64,000 bases of DNA from Variovorax ginsengisoli (GTDB lineage Bacteria > Pseudomonadota > Gammaproteobacteria > Burkholderiales > Burkholderiaceae_C), in the NCBI RefSeq assembly GCF_030486595.1, contig NZ_JAUJZH010000002.1, forward strand, positions 186,001 to 250,000. The letters are read 5' to 3'. Below are positions 1 through 10,517 of the stretch, one piece after another. Within the stretch, counting starts at the first letter, position 1, and the number at the start of each line of letters is the position of its first letter. The position numbers were made by a program, and so were the translations under genes. The notes beneath the pieces are model-generated. The model saw only the letters and a program-made list of their open reading frames with translations, searched no databases and was not told the origin of the DNA.

Positions 1-400
1 CGCCCTCGACCTCGACCGGCGCCGCGAAGGCGGTCCGGAAGAGGCCGGTTTCGGCCCGGGCGAAGCGCAGGTAGCCGGTGCCCACGGCGCGCACGCTGGC
101 CCGCGCGTACTCCGCCGCATCGGCCGTCGGGGCCAGGGCCGCCAATTCGGCCTCCATGGCCCGTGCCACCGCGGCCAGGGCCGCGGCCCGCACCGCCTGG
201 AGCAGCGCCTGCCGGCTCGCGAAGTGCCGGTAGGCGGCGTTGGGAACCACCCCGGCGCGGCGCGTCGCCTCGCGCAGCACCACCGCTTCAGGGCCGCCGG
301 CGCGGGCCAGTTCGACGCCCGATTCGAGCAAGGCACGGCGCAGGTCGCCATGGCGGTAGGTGCTGCGCGCGGAAGAGCGGGCGGGGACGGTGGATGTCAT
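1..400 (-). CDS. TetR-family transcriptional regulator (partial, C-terminus off the left edge)
   Basis: The minus strand from an ATG at 400 reads open for 133 codons to the window edge. Residues about 15-65 have the layout of a TetR helix-turn-helix: a RHGDLRRALLESGVELA helix, then LREATRRAGVVPNAAYRHFASRQALL, where the AYRHF segment is the family's recognition-helix hallmark. The rest is an Ala-rich helical ligand-binding region, cut by the edge. These proteins are dimeric, ligand-released repressors. The gene is divergent from the VOC-domain gene at 499, with two palindromic candidate operators between them, so autoregulation and control of the neighbours is likely. The ligand cannot be predicted. 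Family assignment is firm; the regulatory target is inferred from position. Confidence 0.88.
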   Translation of the reverse strand, partial: MTSTVPARSSARSTYRHGDLRRALLESGVELARAGGPEAVVLREATRRAGVVPNAAYRHFASRQALLQAVRAAALAAVARAMEAELAALAPTADAAEYARASVRAVGTGYLRFARAETGLFRTAFAAPVEVEG

Positions 401-412
401 CGATCTTTCATG

Positions 413-461
413 TGGACAGCGTCCATTATCTTTGCTATCGTTTTGTGGACGTTGTACACAA
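413..461. promoter_or_regulatory. Two palindromic operators in the tetR / VOC divergent promoter
   Basis: TGGACAGCGTCCA at 413-425 is a perfect inverted repeat (TGGAC, 3-base spacer, GTCCA). TTGTGGACGTTGTACACAA at 443-461 is a near-perfect one sharing the TGGAC half. The centres are 33 bases apart, about three helical turns. A possible promoter for the rightward genes is TTGCTA at 432-437 and TACACA at 455-460 with 17-base spacing, so the second palindrome would lie inside it. This is the usual arrangement for a TetR-family repressor controlling a divergent pair. The sites are seen in sequence; the binding protein is inferred. Confidence 0.6.
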
Positions 462-498
462 ACATCCTCTTCCACCTCTCACCGAAAGGAAAGTCACG

Positions 499-918
499 AT
501 GCAAGTCCAGTCCTATCTCTTCTTCGAGGGCCGCTGCGAGGAGGCGCTCGAGTTCTACCGCAAGGCGGTCGGCGCCCAGGTCACGATGCTGATGCGCTTC
601 AAGGAAAGCCCCGACCCGATCCCGGCCGACAAGGTGCCGCCGGGATCGGAAGACAAGGTGATGCACGCGAGTTTCAATATCGGCGAGACGATGCTCATGG
701 CCTCCGATGGCTTCGCCAAGGGCCAGCCCACCTTCAAGGGCTTCGCGCTGTCGCTGAACGCCGCTGACCAGGCCGAGGCCCGCCGGCTGTTCGACGCCTT
801 GGGCGAAGGCGGCCAGGTGCAGATGCCGCTGGGCAAGACCTTCTGGTCACCGGCCTTCGGCATGGTGGAGGACCGCTTCGGCATCTTGTGGATGGTGCAG
901 GTGCCCGCGCCGATGTGA
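499..918 (+). CDS. VOC / PhnB-like (glyoxalase-fold) protein
   Basis: This 139-residue protein begins MQVQSYLFFEGRCEEALEFY, the typical start of the PhnB/DUF1338-like branch of the vicinal-oxygen-chelate superfamily. Near the C-terminus it has the matching FWSPAFGMVEDRFGILWMV strand, where DRFG and the final W are characteristic. Such proteins have a paired beta-alpha-beta-beta-beta fold; many act on small electrophiles or antibiotics, but this branch is mostly uncharacterised. The ATG at 499 is chosen because a purine-rich AAAGGAAAG lies just upstream; an upstream in-frame extension is low-complexity and crosses the operators. It is the first gene divergent from tetR, so it is the probable regulated target. 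Substrate unknown. Confidence 0.85.
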   Translation: MQVQSYLFFEGRCEEALEFYRKAVGAQVTMLMRFKESPDPIPADKVPPGSEDKVMHASFNIGETMLMASDGFAKGQPTFKGFALSLNAADQAEARRLFDALGEGGQVQMPLGKTFWSPAFGMVEDRFGILWMVQVPAPM

Positions 919-978
919 CAAGCGGCCGCGGCGCTTTGCCCGTAAATTCGATGGTTCATTCCAAAGGAGCCATCGTCC

Positions 979-1287
979 ATGATCCATGTCGTCGCCGTCA
1001 TCACCGCCAAGCCCGGCCAACGCGCGCTGATCCTCGAGGCCTACCGCGCCAACCGGCCCGCGGTGCTGGCCGAGAAGGGCTGCATCGAGTACACCGCGAC
1101 CATCGACGCGGCGGGCATGCCGGCCTCGCGCGCAAGCTTCGGCGCCGACACCTTCGTCGTCGTCGAGAAGTGGGAAACCCTCGCCGACCTGCAGGCCCAC
1201 GCGGCGGCGCCCCACATGGCCGCCTACGGCGCCAAGGTCAAGGACTGGACCGAGAGCCGGTTGATCCACGTGCTCGAACCGGCCTGA
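979..1287 (+). CDS. Antibiotic-biosynthesis-monooxygenase (ABM/YgiN-like) domain protein
   Basis: A 102-residue single-domain protein with the ferredoxin-like ABM fold. It has an N-terminal strand (MIHVVAVITAKPGQ), a helix ending in LAEKGCIEYTATID, a central FVVVEKWETLADLQAHAAAPHM segment, and a C-terminal strand. The EKW(E/D)...H pattern is typical of YgiN-type putative quinol monooxygenases, which act as small dimers without a bound metal. AAAGGAGC is an excellent ribosome site 8 bases before the ATG. It lies 60 bases after the VOC gene in the same direction, so the two probably form one transcript under the TetR operators. Both are small oxygen- or electrophile-linked folds, which suggests a detoxification unit; that is inference. 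Confidence 0.85.
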   Translation: MIHVVAVITAKPGQRALILEAYRANRPAVLAEKGCIEYTATIDAAGMPASRASFGADTFVVVEKWETLADLQAHAAAPHMAAYGAKVKDWTESRLIHVLEPA

Positions 1288-1298
1288 GGTCCGGTTCC

Positions 1299-1322
1299 GA
1301 CAGAAACTTCCACATTTCTGTC
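1299..1322. repeat. Perfect 8-bp inverted repeat before the ATPase gene
   Basis: GACAGAAA at 1299-1306 and TTTCTGTC at 1315-1322 are exact inverted copies around an 8-base spacer. They lie 11 bases after the ABM gene and 30 bases before the ATPase start. A TTGACA follows directly at 1325-1330, but there is no -10 hexamer at proper distance before the start codon. The repeat could be an operator for the ATPase gene or a small mRNA hairpin; it has no U-run, so it is not a convincing terminator. Confidence 0.45.
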
Positions 1323-1352
1323 AATTGACAAAGTTGTGCCAAAATCCGTCGG

Positions 1353-2477
1353 ATGCGCACGCCGTCCGACCCCTGGCACTTCGCCCGCCCCGAGCTCGCC
1401 GGGGGCTACCTGCAAGCCTTCGACCTCGGCCTGGTGTCGGCCCGCGGGCTGTTCGCCCGGCGCCGCATGGGCAAGAGCGAATTCCTGAAGCATGACCTGC
1501 TGCCGGCCGCCGAAGCCGCCGGCTACCTGGCCGCCTACACCAACCTCTGGGACGACGCCGATCATCCGGGCCAGGCGATCGCCACCGCCATCCTGTCGGC
1601 CGCCAGGCCCAAGGGGCTCGCACAGTTCTGGGAAGACCTGTCGACGCCGATCCGCAAGATGAAGGCCGGCGGCAAGCTGCCCCTCGGCGTCGAGGGTTCG
1701 CTCGAGCTGGACCTCGCCGACAAGGAAAAACTCGCCGTTCCGGCCATCCAGGCGGCGCTCCAAGCGGCCGACAAGACCCGCAAGCGTCTCATCTTGATGA
1801 TCGACGAGGCGCAAGTGCTCGCCGCGCCCGAGCACCGCCAGGTGGCGCATTCGTTGCGTGCGGGGCTGGACATTCGCAAGGCGAGCGTCAAGGTCCTGTT
1901 CGCTGGCTCGTCGGAAGCGGCGCTGCGCGAAATGTTCTCGCGGGCATCGGCGCCGTTCTACAACTGGGCGCCGGTGGAGCCGTTCCCACTGCTCGGCGAT
2001 GCCTTCGTCTCGGCAACGGTGGCCCAGGTCAAGCGGCTGGCGAAGCAGCCGCTGGCGCTCGCCGATGCAAGGCAGGCCTTCCTGTCCTTGAAGGAAACTC
2101 CCGAGTTCTTCCGCTGGTATATCGAGCGCTACCTGCTCTATCAGGGCCAGGGCCCCGAACTGGCCTTGCAGCACACGCTGGCACGCGTCCACGACGACAG
2201 TGGCCACGCGAAAGCCTGGAAGGCCATGAACCGGTCCGATCGCGCGGTCCTGCTGCTCGCCGCGCGCGGCGTGCAGGACCTGTATGGCGCCGCCGCACTG
2301 ACGCAGCTGCGCGAGTTGATGGGCAGCGGGGACGTCACGGCCAGCGTGCCCCGAAGCGCCCTGCGCCGCCTGACCGGTCCCAAGATGCAGGCGATGGCAC
2401 GGGTCGACCACGGCCTCTACCGCTTCGAGGACCCCGAGTTCGAAGCCTGGGTGCGCAGCCGCAGGACGATCGACTGA
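1353..2477 (+). CDS. P-loop ATPase of the AAA / archaeal-ATPase-like type
   Basis: A 374-residue protein with a P-loop at about residues 34-44 (FARRRMGKSEF) and a Walker B strand at about 145-152 (LILMIDE, followed by AQ). The layout resembles the COG1672-like or STAND-related ATPases, in which the loop reads GxRRxGKS; here the first glycine is replaced by alanine (FARRR), a small deviation. The C-terminal half is helical and ends in a winged-helix-like stretch (SALRRLTGPKMQAMARVDHGLYRFEDPEFEAWV). There is no obvious ribosome site before the ATG, so the message may be leaderless. It has no functional partner alongside and is followed by a terminator. Role unknown; proteins of this type act in transposition, defence and regulation. 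Confidence 0.75.
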   Translation: MRTPSDPWHFARPELAGGYLQAFDLGLVSARGLFARRRMGKSEFLKHDLLPAAEAAGYLAAYTNLWDDADHPGQAIATAILSAARPKGLAQFWEDLSTPIRKMKAGGKLPLGVEGSLELDLADKEKLAVPAIQAALQAADKTRKRLILMIDEAQVLAAPEHRQVAHSLRAGLDIRKASVKVLFAGSSEAALREMFSRASAPFYNWAPVEPFPLLGDAFVSATVAQVKRLAKQPLALADARQAFLSLKETPEFFRWYIERYLLYQGQGPELALQHTLARVHDDSGHAKAWKAMNRSDRAVLLLAARGVQDLYGAAALTQLRELMGSGDVTASVPRSALRRLTGPKMQAMARVDHGLYRFEDPEFEAWVRSRRTID

Positions 2478-2490
2478 CGACGCCCAAGAA

Positions 2491-2515
2491 AAACGCGCCC
2501 GAGGGCGCGTTTCTT
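2491..2515. terminator. Bidirectional intrinsic terminator between the ATPase gene and gap
   Basis: AAACGCGCCC at 2491-2500 and GGGCGCGTTT at 2503-2512 form a perfect 10-bp stem with a two-base centre. It is flanked by A-rich sequence on the left and TTTCTT on the right. It sits between convergent genes and can serve both. Confidence 0.8.
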
Positions 2516-2532
2516 CAGGGGCCGGCGCAGCC

Positions 2533-5627
<3,095 letters not shown>

Positions 5628-5711
5628 CTGTGGCTTTCTGGGGGGCAGGTTGGGGGGAACCGGGTATTTTAACGGGCGGGGTGGGGCGGGCCCGGAATGG
5701 GCTGGAACAGG

Positions 5712-5796
5712 CCGGCGCCGGGCCGCCCCAAGGCGGCCTGCGGCCCCCTTGGGGAGCAGCGACCCACACGCAGTGGGGGAGCGTGGGGGCCACATT
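5712..5796. repeat. GC-rich interspersed hairpin repeat, Comamonadaceae type
   Basis: This stretch between tkt and speD has a perfect 7-bp stem GGCCGCC/GGCGGCC (5721-5727 and 5732-5738, loop CCAA), a CCCCTTGGGG palindrome (5745-5754), and a CCCAC/GTGGG stem. In composition and order it resembles intergenic repeats common in Variovorax and Acidovorax genomes. A related but different element lies before gyrB at 51966-52060. It probably contributes structured leader RNA, but no function is known. Confidence 0.55.
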
Positions 5797-5814
5797 CAGC
5801 TAGAGTGCCGGTCC

Positions 5815-6204
5815 ATGAAAGGTCTTCACCTTACTGCCGACCTCCTCGATTGCCGCTGCGATCCGCGCTGGCTGGTCGATGCCGACACCCTCGGCGCGGC
5901 CTGCGTCGCGCGCGCGGAAGCCGCCGGCCTGCAAGTCGTCGGGCGGCTGTTCCATGCCTTCCCGTCGACGCCGCGAGGCGTCGGTGGTGTGACGGCCGCC
6001 GTGCTGCTGGCCGAGTCGCACCTGTGCGTCCATACCTGGCCGGAGCAGCGCGGCGTGACGATCGATGTCTATGTCTGCAATTTCGGCGCCGATCACTCGA
6101 CCAAGGCCCAGGGGCTGATGGCGGCGCTCGAAGCGCTGTTCCTGCCCGGGCGCGCCGAGCGGCACAGCCTGTTGCGCGGGCAGATCGGCGCGGTCGCTGC
6201 ATGA
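5815..6204 (+). CDS. speD: S-adenosylmethionine decarboxylase (prokaryotic, pyruvoyl type)
   Basis: A 129-residue proenzyme of the small bacterial/archaeal class. It decarboxylates SAM to the aminopropyl donor for spermidine. The self-cleavage site is E67-S68-H69 inside LLAESHLCVHTWPE; the serine becomes the pyruvoyl group, and H73 and the TWPE segment are conserved. CNFGADHSTKAQGLMAAL is the usual C-terminal helix. The start ATG at 5815 has only a weak ribosome site. It overlaps murU by four bases (ATGA), an unusual pairing. No soluble speE neighbours it; the nearest aminopropyltransferase-like gene is the membrane form at 12086-13618, which could use its product. Confidence 0.93.
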   Translation: MKGLHLTADLLDCRCDPRWLVDADTLGAACVARAEAAGLQVVGRLFHAFPSTPRGVGGVTAAVLLAESHLCVHTWPEQRGVTIDVYVCNFGADHSTKAQGLMAALEALFLPGRAERHSLLRGQIGAVAA

Positions 6205-6923
6205 GCACCTTCAAGGCGATGATCCTGGCTGCCGGGCGCGGCGAGCGCATGCGGCCGCTGACCGACCAGGCGCCCAAGCCGCTGCTCGAGGTGCAGGGCC
6301 GGCCGCTGATGCAGTGGCCGCTCGAAGCGCTCGCCGCCGGTGGCTTCAGCGACGTGGTCGTCAACACAGCCTGGCTGGGCGAGCAGATCGAAGCACGTTT
6401 CGGTGCCCGGCACAGCGGCTCGACGCTGCGCTACTCGCACGAAGGGCGCGACTTCGGCGGCGCGCTCGAGACCGCAGGCGGTATCGTGCGGGCGCTGCCG
6501 ATGCTCGGCGATGTCTTCTGGGTGGTGGCCGGCGACGTGTTCGCCCCGGACTTCGCCTTCACCCGCCAGGCGGTCGAGCGCTTTGCCGCCAGCGGCCGGC
6601 TCGCGCACCTGTGGCTGGTCGCGAATCCGGGGCACAACCCCAACGGGGATTTCGGCATCGGCGCCGACGGCAGCGCCTTGTCGGATGCGGCGCAGAAGCA
6701 CACCTTCTCGACCATTGCGCTGTACCGGAGCGGCCTGTTCGCGCCGCCGTTCTGCGCGATACCGCCGGGCAACCCCGGCGGCGCGAAGGCGGCGTTGGCG
6801 CCGCTGTTGCGGGCCGGCATGGCGGCGGGCGCCATCAGCGCCGAACTCTATGACGGGCCCTGGACCGATGTCGGAACACCGGAGCGCCTCGCCGCGCTGA
6901 ACAAGGAAAAACGGCCCGCTTGA
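6201..6923 (+). CDS. murU: Nucleotidyltransferase, MurU-like (N-acetylmuramate-1-phosphate uridylyltransferase)
   Basis: A 240-residue sugar-1-phosphate nucleotidyltransferase. The N-terminus is MILAAGRGERMRPLTDQAPKPLLEV, the nucleotide-binding signature. Later come the metal-binding VVAGDVFAPDF and a C-terminal YDGPWTDVGTPERLAALN that is typical of MurU. MurU makes UDP-MurNAc from MurNAc-1-phosphate in the fosfomycin-resistant peptidoglycan salvage route. Its usual partner kinase AmgK is encoded 19 kb away at 25164, not adjacent. The start ATG overlaps the speD stop (ATGA), so it is translationally coupled to speD. The stop codon lies in the loop of the terminator. Confidence 0.88.
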   Translation: MSTFKAMILAAGRGERMRPLTDQAPKPLLEVQGRPLMQWPLEALAAGGFSDVVVNTAWLGEQIEARFGARHSGSTLRYSHEGRDFGGALETAGGIVRALPMLGDVFWVVAGDVFAPDFAFTRQAVERFAASGRLAHLWLVANPGHNPNGDFGIGADGSALSDAAQKHTFSTIALYRSGLFAPPFCAIPPGNPGGAKAALAPLLRAGMAAGAISAELYDGPWTDVGTPERLAALNKEKRPA

Positions 6924-6937
6924 GGCGGGCCGTCTTT
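6911..6937 (+). terminator. Intrinsic terminator of speD-murU
   Basis: ACGGCCCGC (6911-6919) pairs with GCGGGCCGT (6925-6933) around a five-base loop that contains the murU stop codon, followed by CTTTGG. The U-run is short. It lies between convergent genes. Confidence 0.7.
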
Positions 6938-6967
6938 GGCGTTGGCCGATGGGCCAGGCTGTGCCGA

Positions 6968-8974
6968 TCAGGGCACGTTGCTGGTCTTCACCTGGAAGGG
7001 CTTGCCCTCGTAGGCCATCGCACCACCGTACTCGATCGCCACGTTGCCCGTGGGCGTCACGGGGCAGCTGCTGGCGTTCGGGCAGGCCTTGCCGTCGGTG
7101 AAGATGATCGGGCCGTAGCGGTAGTTGCGCAACGCCTTGCCGGCATAGTCGGCCACGCTCACGACGTAGCCCATGGTGGCGAAGTTGTCCGCGTCCTCGA
7201 TCGCGATCGGGTCGACCAGGCGCGTGTCCTGCAGCGTTCGCACGATGCTGCCGCTGTTGCCGTTGCTCGCGAAGCGCACCCACGAGACCTTGCGGTCGGT
7301 GCGCGAATTCACCAGCACCTGGGTCTGCGTGTTGCCGCTCGGCTCGCCCTTGGAGTTGGAGATCGAGGTCGGATTGCGGCCGATGCCCGTCACCGTGCCC
7401 ACCTCCGTCAGGGCGTTCGCCGCCGGTGCCGGCGCCGAGCCGCCGTTGGCGTAGCCGTCCAGGCTGTAGATGTGCAACGTGCCGTCCTGCGTCGCGACCC
7501 AGGCCCGGCTCGCACCACCGAACACGCTGGTCTTCACCGCGGTGGGCCGCTGCGCCAGCGACACCGTCTTCACCACCGTCGGAACCTGCGAAGGCTGCTG
7601 CGTGAAGGTGTAGGGCCACTGGTTGTCCGCCTGCCCCAGGCTCGCCATCCGTGTGTTGAAGGTCGCCTGGTCGCCGCTGAAGTAGACGCTGTTGACGTAG
7701 GTGAACAACGGCTTCAGGTCGATGAAGGCCACCTTCTGCTCCGACTTGGAAATCACCACCGCCATGCCGCCCTTGGCGTAGCTGTTGTAGTAGCTGCCGC
7801 CGCTCAGGAAGCGTTGGCGGTTGGTCTGGCTGGTCAGCGGCGTGTTCCAGCCGATCCCGAGGGCGGTGTTCTGGTCCAGCGTGGCCCATTGGTTCAGGCC
7901 GGTCGTGACGGCGATCTCGGTCGGCGCCGTCATCCCCGGCAGGTCGACGTAGCCCAGGATCTTCATGAAGGCGATGTTGCCCCGGTTGAACAGGCCTGGG
8001 TAGGCGGCCGCCCACTCTTCCCACCAGTTGTAGATGCCCGAGCTCGAGTACGGATCGCAGCCATTGCACAGGCCGGCCAGCGCAACCACCGCGACCTGGC
8101 CCTTGAGCGCGGTCGTGTCCCACACCGTCACCAGCGCGAACTCGTTGTCGTTGGTGATGGCGATGCTGGTCGGCACCTTGTTGGCAGGCAGCTTGGTCGT
8201 CGTCTTGTTGTTGGCGGTGTTGTTGCCGGCAGTGCCGATCACGCCGTTCTGGTAGGCCACCAGCGACTGGTTGCAAAAGCCGGTCTGGCCTTCGCAGCGT
8301 CCGATCGCCACCGGGTCGCCGCTGACGATGCCGGCCTGCTTGTAGGTCACGGCGTTGATGCTGTCGATCTTGCCGCCGGCGGTGCCACCCGCGGTCCAGC
8401 TGAGCTGGGGGGTCTGAGCAAAGGTGTTGTACTGGTAGCCGGTCACCTGCAGGTCGGTGACGCCCATGCGAAGCGCCGGATTGTCGGCAACGTACGTCAA
8501 GTTGGCCGAACTGGTGGAATAAAGGCCCGCGTCGGACGACAAGGGTCCGCCAACCTGCCACGTGCCGGGCAACAAGCCGCGACCCGGGACGTTGAGCGGA
8601 TTGGCCGGATCGTGCGCGTAGAGCGTCGGAATGCCGGTGTTGTCGACCGCCGTATCCCCGGAGCCATAGCGGTAGGCGATGCCGGCGTCCTTGCTCAGCT
8701 TGCTCGCCATGTCGCGATATGCGGATGCGGAGATCGCTTGCGAGCTGTCGACAATGTCGTTCGCCACGGCGGGGCCCGTCGCGAGGGGGCTGCCGCTGCC
8801 GGTGGCCGTGGTGGCCGCCGCTGCCGTCGCCGTCGCCGGCGTCGTTGCGCCAGCGCTGCCAGCGCCCAATGCGGCGATGCTCCCGCCGCCACCACCGCCA
8901 CCGCCTCCACCGCACCCCACCAGCGCGGTTGCAGCTACTGCGAGCAAAATCGCGCTGTTGTGTAGAACTTTCAA
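6968..8974 (-). CDS. Large secreted lipoprotein, predicted beta-propeller-like, function unknown
   Basis: A 668-residue protein. The start is the TTG at 8974, preceded by GGAGGTG at good distance; this gives a compact lipoprotein signal MKVLHNSAILLAVAATALVG with the modified cysteine at C21. A run of glycines and an Ala/Gly/Thr-rich linker follow (to about residue 65). The body is rich in short beta segments with repeated patterns such as PTSIAITNDNEFALVTVWD, PTEIAVTTG and ISKSEQKVAFIDLKPL, which fit a WD/NHL-type propeller. Several paired cysteines suggest disulfides in the periplasm or on the surface. It stands alone between murU and pepP. I recognise no named family; a surface-binding or scaffold role is inference. 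Confidence 0.8.
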   Translation of the reverse strand: MKVLHNSAILLAVAATALVGCGGGGGGGGGGSIAALGAGSAGATTPATATAAAATTATGSGSPLATGPAVANDIVDSSQAISASAYRDMASKLSKDAGIAYRYGSGDTAVDNTGIPTLYAHDPANPLNVPGRGLLPGTWQVGGPLSSDAGLYSTSSANLTYVADNPALRMGVTDLQVTGYQYNTFAQTPQLSWTAGGTAGGKIDSINAVTYKQAGIVSGDPVAIGRCEGQTGFCNQSLVAYQNGVIGTAGNNTANNKTTTKLPANKVPTSIAITNDNEFALVTVWDTTALKGQVAVVALAGLCNGCDPYSSSGIYNWWEEWAAAYPGLFNRGNIAFMKILGYVDLPGMTAPTEIAVTTGLNQWATLDQNTALGIGWNTPLTSQTNRQRFLSGGSYYNSYAKGGMAVVISKSEQKVAFIDLKPLFTYVNSVYFSGDQATFNTRMASLGQADNQWPYTFTQQPSQVPTVVKTVSLAQRPTAVKTSVFGGASRAWVATQDGTLHIYSLDGYANGGSAPAPAANALTEVGTVTGIGRNPTSISNSKGEPSGNTQTQVLVNSRTDRKVSWVRFASNGNSGSIVRTLQDTRLVDPIAIEDADNFATMGYVVSVADYAGKALRNYRYGPIIFTDGKACPNASSCPVTPTGNVAIEYGGAMAYEGKPFQVKTSNVP

Positions 8975-9110
8975 GAAAAACACCTCCAAAATGACAAGTT
9001 GGTGGTTTGTACGTGGGAGTGGTCCTACAGGGCAACCCTTCTTGCATTTCTTTTCTTGATGTTTTCAGCCTCTTCCTACAGCTGTTACATCAGTAGCGCA
9101 TGGTGACCTT

Positions 9111-10496
9111 ATGACCGCTAATTATCAAGTCCAACGCCGATTACTACTTTCTTCTAATATAGGAAAAGACGGGATCGCCATCATCCCGACGGCGCCGGAG
9201 CGGCAGCGCAACCGGGACAGCGACTTCCTGTACCGGCACGACAGCTACTTCTATTACCTGACCGGCTTCACCGAGCCCAATGCCTGGCTAGTGATCGCAG
9301 GCGACGGGCGCTCGACCCTGTTCTGCGCCCCGAAGGACCTGGAGCGCGAAATCTGGGACGGCTATCGGCTCGGCCCGGAAGCGGCACCGGCGGCGCTGGG
9401 GGTAGACGAGGCCTATTCGATCGAGGAACTCGATGCCCGCCTGCCGCGCCTGCTCGAGAACAAGAGCGTCGTCTGGTACCCGTTCGCGACCCACAAGGGC
9501 CTAGAAACGCGGGTCGACGGGTGGCTGTCGTCGGTGCGAGCCCGGGTACGCTACGGCGCGCTCTGTCCCGATGAGCAGCGCGACCTCTGCGGCCCGCTGG
9601 ACGAGATGCGGCTCGTCAAGGACGCGACCGAACAGGACACCATGCGCCGCGCCGCCCAGATCAGTGCCCGGGCCCATGTCCGCGCCATGCAGTTGTCGGC
9701 GCGCATGTTGCGCGAGGGCCGGGAAGTGCGCGAATACCACCTCGACGCCGAGCTGCTGCACGAGTTCCGCCTCGGCGGCTCGCAGTACCCGGCCTACGGC
9801 TCGATCGTCGCCGCCGGCGCCAACGCCTGCGTGCTGCACTACCGCGCCGATGCGGCGCCGGTGCGCGACGGCGAACTGGTGCTCATCGACGCCGGCTGCG
9901 AACTGGACGGCTACGCCAGCGACATCACCCGCACTTTCCCGGCCAACGGCCGCTTCACCGGCCCGCAGCGCGCCCTGTACGACCTGGTGCTCGCCAGCCA
10001 GGACGCCGCCGTCGCGGCGACCCGGGCCGGCCAGCGCTTCACCGACCCGCACGAGGCCACCGTGCGGGTGCTGTCACAGGGCATGCTGGACCTCGGGCTG
10101 CTCGACGCCGACAAGGTGGGCGGAGTCGACGACGTGATCGAGAAGCGGGCCTACTTCGCCTACTACATGCACCGCACCGGCCACTGGCTGGGAATGGACG
10201 TGCACGATTGCGGCAGCTACATCGAGCCGACCCAGGTCGGCGAAGTGAGCGAGCGCCGGGACCCGCTGTCCAATGAACTGATCCAGAACCGGCCCAGCCG
10301 CATCCTGCATCCGGGCATGGTGCTGACCATCGAGCCCGGCATCTACGTGCGGGCGGCGGAGGGCGTGCCGGAACAGTTCCACAACATCGGCATCCGCATC
10401 GAGGACGATGCCATCGTCACCGAAACCGGCTGTGAACTGATTTCGCGCGGCGTGCCGGTCAAGGCCGACGAGATCGAGGCGCTGATGCGCGGCTGA
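9111..10496 (+). CDS. pepP: Xaa-Pro aminopeptidase (aminopeptidase P)
   Basis: A 461-residue M24B metallopeptidase that removes an N-terminal residue before proline. The N-terminal AMP_N domain spans about residues 1-150 (DFLYRHDSYFYYLTGFTEP). The pita-bread catalytic domain has the five metal ligands: D's in IDAGCELDGYASDITRTFP, H in HRTGHWLGMDVHD, E in TIEPGIYV and E in GIRIEDD. The first 20 codons are clearly AT-richer than the rest, which probably keeps the start region unstructured. It is divergent from the lipoprotein gene and convergent with the flavin oxidoreductase. Confidence 0.95.
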   Translation: MTANYQVQRRLLLSSNIGKDGIAIIPTAPERQRNRDSDFLYRHDSYFYYLTGFTEPNAWLVIAGDGRSTLFCAPKDLEREIWDGYRLGPEAAPAALGVDEAYSIEELDARLPRLLENKSVVWYPFATHKGLETRVDGWLSSVRARVRYGALCPDEQRDLCGPLDEMRLVKDATEQDTMRRAAQISARAHVRAMQLSARMLREGREVREYHLDAELLHEFRLGGSQYPAYGSIVAAGANACVLHYRADAAPVRDGELVLIDAGCELDGYASDITRTFPANGRFTGPQRALYDLVLASQDAAVAATRAGQRFTDPHEATVRVLSQGMLDLGLLDADKVGGVDDVIEKRAYFAYYMHRTGHWLGMDVHDCGSYIEPTQVGEVSERRDPLSNELIQNRPSRILHPGMVLTIEPGIYVRAAEGVPEQFHNIGIRIEDDAIVTETGCELISRGVPVKADEIEALMRG

Positions 10497-10517
10497 TGCG
10501 CGGGCCCCCGGAGCCCG

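Noticed and set aside
163..918. Longer VOC protein starting at 163
   Set aside because: The extension is antisense to tetR and covers the operators. The ATG at 499 has a ribosome site and starts the conserved fold.
6093..9047. A long minus-strand frame over murU and the lipoprotein gene
   Set aside because: It is in the wrong frame of the lipoprotein gene and antisense to murU; Arg/Gln/Gly-rich shadow sequence.
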